This document shows positions 30,844-36,492 of a stretch of DNA of 44,376 nucleotides, one piece after another (within the stretch, counting starts at the first letter, position 1; every line of letters starts with the position of its first letter). The position numbers were made by a program, and so were the translations under genes. Under the pieces are notes generated by a model. That model did no database searches. It was given only the letters and a program-made list of their open reading frames with translations, and was not told the origin of the DNA. The DNA is from a virus, in the IMG/VR virus record IMGVR_UViG_3300035099_000469, positions 1 through 44,376 of that record. The stretch is one strand, 5' to 3'.

Positions 30844-31041
30844 TCACGCCGTCCCCGGCGGCACGAACTTGGTGAACCGCAGCCCCTTCGACGGCTTCTT
30901 CACCGCTTCCTTCGAGACCAGGTACCGATCCGCTACGACCTGGTCGGGCAGCGGGTGCTGTTCGACGCTGCCCGAGTCGCCCTGGGCGCGCTTCGGCCCG
31001 GCGGCGTTCTCACGAATCGTCTGTTCGAGGTCCTCGGCCAC
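30844..31041 (-). CDS. Small head-tail joining-like protein (65 aa)
   Basis: The GTG at 31041 (GGAG 8 bases upstream) gives VAEDLEQTIRENAAGPKRAQ, GDSGSVEQHPLPDQVVADRY and LVSKEAVKKPSKGLRFTKF. The ATG at 31092 is a poorer choice. The place between large terminase and portal is that of lambda gpW. The sequence type recurs, to my recollection, in planctomycete prophages at the same place. Conserved small structural protein; exact role inferred. Confidence 0.7.
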   Translation of the reverse strand: MAEDLEQTIRENAAGPKRAQGDSGSVEQHPLPDQVVADRYLVSKEAVKKPSKGLRFTKFVPPGTA

Positions 31042-31295
31042 GTCGTGCTCCGCTTGCCGGGCGCTCCGGGAGGCGACGCCAAAAGAAAACACCGCGCAGG
31101 TGCACAGCCCTGTGCGGCGTGTCGCTTGCTGGCTTGTCGTCCGGCGGGGATCAGCCGCCGTCCGCTCGCCTCCGGGAAAGCCCGGTCCGGTTGTCTATTC
31201 GATATCTACGGCGTCGGATCGACTCCTGCAACGAGAAAACACGGTACATGCGAAGATCGTTCGATAGATCGAACACGATTCGATAGATCGAATGA
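31042..31295 (-). promoter_or_regulatory. Leader with twin palindromic operators upstream of head genes
   Basis: A 254-bp gap within an otherwise gapless cluster. TTCGATAGATCGAA occurs twice, at 31260-31273 and 31279-31292 (19 bp apart); each is a 6-bp inverted repeat with a 2-bp centre. A third half-site (ATTCGATATC) lies near 31196. Hairpins CGGCGG/CCGCCG and CCGGG/CCCGG lie further downstream. The position suits a promoter-operator region for the portal-capsid-tail genes. Confidence 0.5.
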
Positions 31296-31481
31296 CTACT
31301 GAGGCGCTTCGCGCGTGGTCATGCGTTTCCCGCAGTGCCGACACTCGCGCAGCCGGCGCACCGCGCCATTGGGCAGCGGCCGGACGTAGACCACCCGGAA
31401 ATGCTGGCATCCACACGCCCGGCAGACCAGCCCGGCCTTCTGCCCGTCCACAACCGCCTCGCGCTGTCGAACCTTGGGCAC
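31296..31481 (-). CDS. Zinc-ribbon protein (61 aa), Ogr/NrdR-like
   Basis: The GTG at 31481 shares a base with the terminase stop (TAGTG) and has AGAGGAG upstream. The protein is VPKVRQREAVVDGQKAGLV, then CRACGCQHFRVVYVRPLPNG and LRECRHCGKRMTTREAPQ. The paired C-x2-C knuckles with a final TTRE resemble zinc ribbons of Ogr/Delta-type late activators and NrdR N-termini. It sits just before the twin-palindrome leader and could be the regulator of late genes. It is short and was placed from sequence reading. Confidence 0.75.
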   Translation of the reverse strand: MPKVRQREAVVDGQKAGLVCRACGCQHFRVVYVRPLPNGAVRRLRECRHCGKRMTTREAPQ

Positions 31482-33724
31482 TACCGTTTGCTCCTCTGCA
31501 ACTCGGACAGCCGCAGGCGCGGCCGCTCCGGCCGCTTCGCATCCGTGCCGGGCACTACGACGCCCTGAAGCGACGCCGCGACGGCGCAGCCGACCAGGCA
31601 ATCGAACCAATGGTTGTCGGGTCTCGACGGCTTCGGGCGCCACTCGCGGACCGTCCGCCCGTGGCCTTCCGTGACGACGTAGCTTTCCGCTTCGGCGACG
31701 TGCTCGGCGAACAGCCGATGATGTTCGGGCTTCTTGCCGAAGAGCGTGAGTGCCCCGCGGTCGCCCGCGGCCGTCGCCAGCCGCGCATGGACGAAGGTCT
31801 TCCAGAAGTTGGCATCGAACGCCACGTGCCGGAACTCGCTCGACCGCGACACGTTCGGGATGTACCAGTTGCAGCCGTGCCGCTCGCCCGGCCGGCGGCG
31901 GTACGTCGCCATCGGCTTGTGGCCGGCCTTCAGGCCCATGCCCTTCGACAGCATCACGGCCGGGCCGAGCTTGATCGCGACGGCATTGCACACCGCCGGC
32001 AGATAGCCGGAGTCGATCAGCAGCCGCTCGACGCTCAGCAGCACGCCGTCGGTCCGCTGCCACCGCCGGGCGAGCAAATCGCCGGCGAGCTGCTCCAGGC
32101 CCGCCTGGACCGCGCCTTCCTTGCCCGCCCCGCGGAACACCGCGGCCAGCGTGGCGGTCGCGTCGCGGAGCGTGAAGTACAGCCGCTTCTGATCGGGGAA
32201 CGTGCCGTAGTCGATCACGGTGCCGGTGAAGTCCTCCTCCCACGCGCAGACGCACCAGAACAGCAGCTTGTCGTGCACGTCGATGAACGCGGTGACGCGC
32301 GTCGCGGCGAGCGGCACCTCGCCCCGCGGCCGGCCGGTGATCTTCTCCGCAACCTGCTCCGCGGTGAGCCGCTCGTCCTCGAACTGCTCCATCACCGGTT
32401 CGTTCTGATACTCGGCGGCGAACGCTTCCTCGTCGCGCAGCTTGAGGTTCATCGCGTGCTGAAGCGCGGAAAGCTCGGTCTTCGGGTCGAAGCGCTCGGG
32501 CCAGGCGACGACGGCGCCGGCGTCCATCGCTTCGCGGTGCGCGGTGTAAAACGCCGTCGCCGGCTTGAGGCTCTTGCCGGTCCGCAAGCCTTCGCCACGG
32601 AGCCGCGCGTACTCGTCCCAGAGCTTCTCGTTGGTCGGGAAGGCGTAGACCAGCCTGGTGCATTCGCCCTGCCACTCGGGGTTCTTCTGGCGATCGAGCA
32701 GTTGGTCGGCGAGGTCGCCGGCGTAGATTTTGGTGCACGTCAGCACCGCGGCGATGGACTCGCCCGGACCGGCCATACACAGCACGTCGCCGGTGAGAAG
32801 CTGGAGCCGGTAGCGCGTCTGCGACGGCGAGCGCGCCGACTGCCGCGTTTGCGGATCGTCCAGCAGCACGAGCGACGGCCGCAGCGTCCGACCGTCCATC
32901 GTCGTGTGCTGCTGGCCGCGCATGTTGGCGTCCAGCGACGTGACGGTGATGATCGCGCCGGACGCCTCGTTGTACGGGCCTTCGGCGGTGGGGAAGACCA
33001 GCTTGTCCGCCGACCAGGTGCAGTAGGTCGGCCGGCCGTCGATGTGCTGGCCGATCTGCCGGCGGGCGTTGTTCTGGAGCCGGTGCAACGGATAGATGGC
33101 CTTCGGAAAGTCGGCCAGCAGCAGCGGGTTTTCGAGGATGGCTTTGCGGATCGGGGCCAGCAGTTCGATGGCCCGCTCCTGCGCGCCGCCGATCAGACAC
33201 ACGAACGGCCGGTACCCGGACAGGACCGCCCACAGCGCGGACAGGCGCGCGAGCGTCGTCTTCCCGGAACCGCGAGGCATGGCGAAGGCGAACAGGCCGC
33301 CTTCCTTCACCGCCCGTTCGATCTTGTCGATGACGCGCAGATGGTCTTCCGACCAGCCGCGGTAGAGCGTGGGCGCGAAGTACGTTTCGCAGAAGAAGCG
33401 GAAGTCGGCCCGCGCCCGTTCGCGCCGCTCCAGGTTGACGATCTCCGGCAGCGGCGCGACGTTCTGACTGCGCCAGGTCTCGGTGTTCTTGCGGGCCAGG
33501 TCCGCGGCCCGGGTGTCGATCGCGGGCCTTTCCGGCCGCTCCACCTCGCGGATGAGCCAGCGCAGGTAGTCCAGCAAGCGGATGTGCCGGCCGTCGTGCC
33601 ACCGCCGGCCGGCGCGGTTCATCTGCCGGTCGAGACGGGACCGCGTGAGCGACTCGCCCAGCGCCGTCGAGTTCAGCAGTTGGACGAGCTCGTTGCGGGT
33701 CAGCCTGTTCGGATCAAGCGCCAT
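31481..33724 (-). CDS. terL: Phage terminase large subunit (747 aa)
   Basis: Walker A AMPRGSGKT at about 147-155, Walker B LVLLDDP at about 284-290, and a C-terminal nuclease region with an acidic cluster (VTAFIDVHDKLLFW near 455; LLIDSGYLPAV near 570). Family resemblance is to GpA-type terminases of planctomycete and Mu-like prophages. It would cut and translocate phage DNA into the prohead. It starts inside the end of the HTH gene by 11 bases. At 747 aa it is longer than T4-type terminases but normal for this group. Confidence 0.9.
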   Translation of the reverse strand: MALDPNRLTRNELVQLLNSTALGESLTRSRLDRQMNRAGRRWHDGRHIRLLDYLRWLIREVERPERPAIDTRAADLARKNTETWRSQNVAPLPEIVNLERRERARADFRFFCETYFAPTLYRGWSEDHLRVIDKIERAVKEGGLFAFAMPRGSGKTTLARLSALWAVLSGYRPFVCLIGGAQERAIELLAPIRKAILENPLLLADFPKAIYPLHRLQNNARRQIGQHIDGRPTYCTWSADKLVFPTAEGPYNEASGAIITVTSLDANMRGQQHTTMDGRTLRPSLVLLDDPQTRQSARSPSQTRYRLQLLTGDVLCMAGPGESIAAVLTCTKIYAGDLADQLLDRQKNPEWQGECTRLVYAFPTNEKLWDEYARLRGEGLRTGKSLKPATAFYTAHREAMDAGAVVAWPERFDPKTELSALQHAMNLKLRDEEAFAAEYQNEPVMEQFEDERLTAEQVAEKITGRPRGEVPLAATRVTAFIDVHDKLLFWCVCAWEEDFTGTVIDYGTFPDQKRLYFTLRDATATLAAVFRGAGKEGAVQAGLEQLAGDLLARRWQRTDGVLLSVERLLIDSGYLPAVCNAVAIKLGPAVMLSKGMGLKAGHKPMATYRRRPGERHGCNWYIPNVSRSSEFRHVAFDANFWKTFVHARLATAAGDRGALTLFGKKPEHHRLFAEHVAEAESYVVTEGHGRTVREWRPKPSRPDNHWFDCLVGCAVAASLQGVVVPGTDAKRPERPRLRLSELQRSKR

Positions 33725-33902
33725 CGTGCTGCCGCTTCTGCTCCTGCTGGTTGAGCCACGCCCCGTAGACGATCAGGTCGATCCGCTTGTCCACCAGTGG
33801 TAGGCCGCGGCGGATGTGCGCGCGGATCGTCTGCGGCGCCACCTTCAGCAGCTTCGCCGCGGCGGCGACCGTCAGGGCGCGGATGTCGAGTTCGGTAGCC
33901 AT
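33714..33902 (-). CDS. Small HTH protein, possible terminase small subunit (62 aa)
   Basis: MATELDIRALTVAAAAKLLK, VAPQTIRAHIRRGLPLVDKR form an excisionase-type helix-turn-helix; the rest is YGAWLNQQEQKRQHDGA. The ATG at 33902 is used; an upstream TTG at 33920 would begin within the phased repeat. It overlaps the terminase by 11 bases, as small terminase subunits often do. It may instead be an autoregulator of array B, which begins at its first codon. Confidence 0.75.
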   Translation of the reverse strand: MATELDIRALTVAAAAKLLKVAPQTIRAHIRRGLPLVDKRIDLIVYGAWLNQQEQKRQHDGA

Positions 33903-33961
33903 GCGGTCAAGTGCGGTCAAAGTGCGCTCAAAATGCGGTCATTCGCGGTCAAGTGCGCTCA
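33902..33961. promoter_or_regulatory. Helically phased GCGSTCA array B
   Basis: GCGGTCA/GCGCTCA copies start at 33903, 33913, 33924, 33935, 33945 and 33955 (spacings 10, 11, 11, 10, 10; mean 10.4). It ends in the same CGGTCAAGTGCGCTCAC string as array A (5831-5882). It covers the space between the radical SAM stop (33939) and the HTH start (33902), including the stop codon. Confidence 0.65.
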
Positions 33962-35357
33962 CTCCCAGGGCTCCATCCGGCCACGGCGCGCCGGCGCGCT
34001 TCCGCGCCACCACGTCGATGGTTCGCAGCTTTTCGTTCGGGATGTAGGACGCGAGATAGCGCGTCGGCAGCGTTTCCCACGTGTAGCCGGCAAACAGCCG
34101 GGCGACATCGACGTGCCGCTCCAGCATGGCCGTCTTATGCGCCATGCTGGCGTTGCGAAACTTCGACGAACCGGCCAGCCGGGCAATGGTCTCGGAGTCG
34201 TCCTCCACGCCACGCAGCACCAGCGCGTCGAGGATGACCGTCGGCAGGCTCTCCGTGCCGCGCGACTCAGCCGCCCAGAACCGATTGCCGCGGTAGAAGA
34301 TGCCCTTGTACTCCCGGTGCTTGCCCTGGCTGAGCACCCTCGTGATTCGGCCGCGGTAGTTGACGTGGCTCATCGGCCAGCACGCACACGGCGTCGCCGG
34401 CATCGGTCGAAACGGCGTCGAGTGGACCTCGATGCCCCATTGCGGGTCGATCTTTGTCCAGCCTTCGTCCGCCGCGGCGAGGTCTTCGAGGAACTCGAAC
34501 CAGTCGGCTTCCGTCTCCGTCGGATAGCCGACGATGTTGTAGACCTTCATATGGTTCGGCGCGACCTGCGCCGCCGCCAGGCCACGGAAGAAGCCGCGGA
34601 GCATGTCGCGCGTGATCGGCTTGCCGACCATGCGCCGGAGCCGTTCGGAGAAGCCGTCCAGGCCGACGATGCGGAGCTTCGGCAGGCCCCAGGTCTCCGG
34701 GCGGGCCAGGTCCAGCTCGAAGATGGTCTTCTCGGCCGAGCCGCCCCAGAGCACGTCACCCGCGCCGGCTTCGTTCTGGAGTCCGCCGACGTGCCGCCGG
34801 TGCCAGGTATAGGCGCAGAACAGGCATTTGCGCTGGCAGCCGTAGGCGGTCTCGCGCCAGGTCTTCCCGTTGGCCAGCGGCACCGCGTACGGAAACAGCG
34901 CCGTCCCGGCGTCGATGAAGTACGTGTTGCTGACATTGAACTCGGCCGCGTACACGACTGACGGGTGTTCGAGCTTCTCACCGGCCAGCGCGGCGCGGAC
35001 CAGCGGAACGACGTACTCCTCGGATCGGCCCAGACAGAAGACGTCGCACCACCGCAGGAACGGCCGCACGTTGAGCAGCCCCGCGCCGCCGGCGATGACC
35101 GTCGGCCGGACCTGGCGCGGCCAGCGCAGCCGCTCGGTGACGAACGGGTACCAGTCGCAGCCGGACGTGATCGAGACCAGCACGACCTTGTACCGGCCGA
35201 CCGTCGCGGACGAGCAGTAGTCCACCTCGACGCCCGCCTGCCGCAGCGCGTGGCAGACCATCTCCAGACCCGGCCAGGCACGGACGTTGTAGCTCTCGAC
35301 CGCGTAGGCCGGTTTCGCGTAGCGGGACTGCACGTACACGGCCACTTTGGCGCTCAT
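33939..35357 (-). CDS. B12-binding-type radical SAM protein (472 aa)
   Basis: ATG at 35357: MSAKVAVYVQSRYAKPAYAV. The N-terminal half looks like a cobalamin-type Rossmann domain (VVLVSITSGCDWYPFVTERL, TVIAGGAGLLNVRPFLRWC, VFCLGRSEEYVVPLVRAAL). The radical SAM cluster motif is GCQRKCLFCAYTW with Cys at 174, 178 and 181. Later segments (PKLRIVGLDGFSERLRRMVG, HMKVYNIVGYPTETEADWFE) are the usual barrel strands. Radical SAM enzymes cut S-adenosylmethionine to start radical chemistry. Between a ParB-like protein and terminase in a prophage, a role in DNA or nucleotide modification before packaging is possible. The substrate is unknown. Confidence 0.85.
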   Translation of the reverse strand: MSAKVAVYVQSRYAKPAYAVESYNVRAWPGLEMVCHALRQAGVEVDYCSSATVGRYKVVLVSITSGCDWYPFVTERLRWPRQVRPTVIAGGAGLLNVRPFLRWCDVFCLGRSEEYVVPLVRAALAGEKLEHPSVVYAAEFNVSNTYFIDAGTALFPYAVPLANGKTWRETAYGCQRKCLFCAYTWHRRHVGGLQNEAGAGDVLWGGSAEKTIFELDLARPETWGLPKLRIVGLDGFSERLRRMVGKPITRDMLRGFFRGLAAAQVAPNHMKVYNIVGYPTETEADWFEFLEDLAAADEGWTKIDPQWGIEVHSTPFRPMPATPCACWPMSHVNYRGRITRVLSQGKHREYKGIFYRGNRFWAAESRGTESLPTVILDALVLRGVEDDSETIARLAGSSKFRNASMAHKTAMLERHVDVARLFAGYTWETLPTRYLASYIPNEKLRTIDVVARKRAGAPWPDGALGVSALDRE

Positions 35358-35362
35358 GGGTC

Positions 35363-35848
35363 TCACTCCACGGGGAACTCGTGGCCGCACTTCGGGCAGC
35401 GGACGGTGTCGGCGGCATCCGCGTGGGCGTCGCCGTCTTCGAGGTCGGTATCGAACTCGCGGAGGTACTCGGCAAGCTCCTTGTCAGAGAAGCCGGCCAG
35501 CTTCAGGTCGAAGCCGCCCTCGCGCAGCTCGCCCAGTTCGATCGGCAGCAGGTCCACGTCCCACTCGGCGTTCTCGGCGGTCCGGTTGTCAGCCAGGCGG
35601 TAGGCCCGGGCCTGCTGGGGCGTGAGGTCCGCGGCGACATGCACGGGGACCGTCTTGAGGCCGAGCTTGAGGGCCGCCTTGTAGCGCGTGTGCCCGACGA
35701 CGATGACGCCATCCGAGTCCACCACGATCGGTTGCCGGAATCCAAACTCGCGGATGGACTCGGCGACGGCCTGGACCGCCTTGTCGTTGCGCCGCGGGTT
35801 CTTTTCATAGGGTCGGACCCGGTCGATGTCCCATTGCTCGATCTTCAC
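35363..35848 (-). CDS. ParB/Srx-fold protein with C-terminal zinc knuckle (161 aa)
   Basis: GTG start at 35848 with AGGAGG upstream and a GTGA overlap with the previous stop. VKIEQWDIDRVRPYEKNPRR, AVQAVAESIREFGFRQPIVV, DGVIVVGHTRYKAALKLGLK and AYRLADNRTAENAEWD are the ParB N-terminal (ParB/sulfiredoxin-fold) motifs, including GHTRY in place of GERR. The end CPKCGHEFPVE is half a zinc site. In phages such proteins accompany DNA methylases or modification enzymes, and 5 bases separate it from the radical SAM gene. No partition partner (ParA) is seen. Confidence 0.85.
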   Translation of the reverse strand: MKIEQWDIDRVRPYEKNPRRNDKAVQAVAESIREFGFRQPIVVDSDGVIVVGHTRYKAALKLGLKTVPVHVAADLTPQQARAYRLADNRTAENAEWDVDLLPIELGELREGGFDLKLAGFSDKELAEYLREFDTDLEDGDAHADAADTVRCPKCGHEFPVE

Positions 35849-36492
35849 GGCTGGTGGACCTCCTGCCCCGGCGTGCGCGCGGCCGAACGAAAAAAACCTG
35901 CTCCGGAGCCGTTCTCGCGGCGGTTCTTTTCCGACGGACCGTCGGAAGGACCCGGAGCGTCCCCCGAAACCTCTGCGACCTCTGCAACCTCTGCACGACG
36001 GAGACGCGGCCAGGCCCACACGTCCTTGCTGATCTGCGGGCCGTGATACTCGGCGCAGTAATGCCACTCGTCGGCCGGCGGCAGGCACACGTGCGGCAGC
36101 GGGCACGCCAAGCCGCTGCTGGTGGGCACCTTGGACCGCAGGCAGTCCGCGCAGCGGCAGTGCTTCAGCAGCGTGACCGGCCCGGGCAGGTGCAGAGGTT
36201 GCAGCGGTTGCAGGGGTCCGGCGTCGATACGCTCTGTACGGGCGCGCGCGTGCGCGCGCGCGTGCGCCCGCGCATGCGTAAGGCTGTGAGAAACCTCTGC
36301 AACCTCTGCGTGCCGCTCGTAACCTTCGCTCGGTGCGCGACTTGGCGATGCAGAGGTTTTACAAAACCTCTGCACGACCTCTGCAACCTCTGCGTGACGA
36401 CCGCCGCGCATGGGGTCCGCCGGTTCGCGCAAAACCCCTGCAACCCCTGCGTCCTGCGTGGCCAGCCGGTGAAGGACATTCTCAAGCCCCAT
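35845..36492 (-). CDS. Repeat-rich protein with Cys/His cluster (215 aa)
   Basis: Coupled on both sides: the ATG at 36492 overlaps the primase stop by 11 bases and the TGA overlaps the ParB start. The recognisable core, about 110-165, is Cys/His-rich (LLKHCRCADCLRSKVPTS, CPLPHVCLPPADEWHYC, GPQISKDVWAW) and may bind zinc. The flanks are peptide repeats of AEV produced by the 9-bp word GCAGAGGTT (HAEVAEV twice, RAEVAEVAEV) and an HARAHARA stretch from an alternating GC tract. The last 40 residues are encoded by the dispersed 84-bp repeat. It has therefore absorbed three kinds of repeat without losing the frame. Function unknown. Confidence 0.6.
   Translation of the reverse strand: MGLENVLHRLATQDAGVAGVLREPADPMRGGRHAEVAEVVQRFCKTSASPSRAPSEGYERHAEVAEVSHSLTHARAHARAHARARTERIDAGPLQPLQPLHLPGPVTLLKHCRCADCLRSKVPTSSGLACPLPHVCLPPADEWHYCAEYHGPQISKDVWAWPRLRRAEVAEVAEVSGDAPGPSDGPSEKNRRENGSGAGFFRSAARTPGQEVHQP
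35870..35953 (-). repeat. Dispersed 84-bp structured repeat, copy 2
   Basis: Inverted copy of 9735-9818 with the same landmark order and a 19-bp variable part, here a perfect 9-bp hairpin TTCCGACGG-T-CCGTCGGAA (35929-35947). The conserved CCGCCGCGAGAACGGC and T-run follow. It lies inside a reading frame, unlike copy 1. Confidence 0.65.
35968..36450. repeat. 9-bp word RACCYCTGC in both orientations, about 14 copies
   Basis: Forward units at 35968, 35977, 35986; 36292, 36301; 36365, 36376, 36385; 36433, 36442. Reverse units at 36192, 36201, 36210; 36350. Adjacent units keep period 9. The pair at 36350-36373 (GCAGAGGTTTT-AC-AAAACCTCTGC) is a perfect 11-bp hairpin. Confidence 0.8.
36242..36267. 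other. 26-bp alternating purine-pyrimidine tract
   Basis: Uninterrupted GC/GT alternation from 36242 to 36267, followed after three bases by another 11-bp alternating stretch. This composition favours left-handed Z-DNA under torsion. It lies within the reading frame of the 215-aa repeat protein, in the middle of the 9-bp word cluster. Confidence 0.6.

Noticed and set aside
31292-33754. Long plus-strand frame (820 aa) opposite the terminase
   Set aside because: Shadow of the terminase; the minus strand has Walker motifs and coupled neighbours.
35968-36450. CRISPR array
   Set aside because: The repeated unit is 9 bp, occurs in both orientations, abuts itself and has no uniform spacers; no cas genes nearby.
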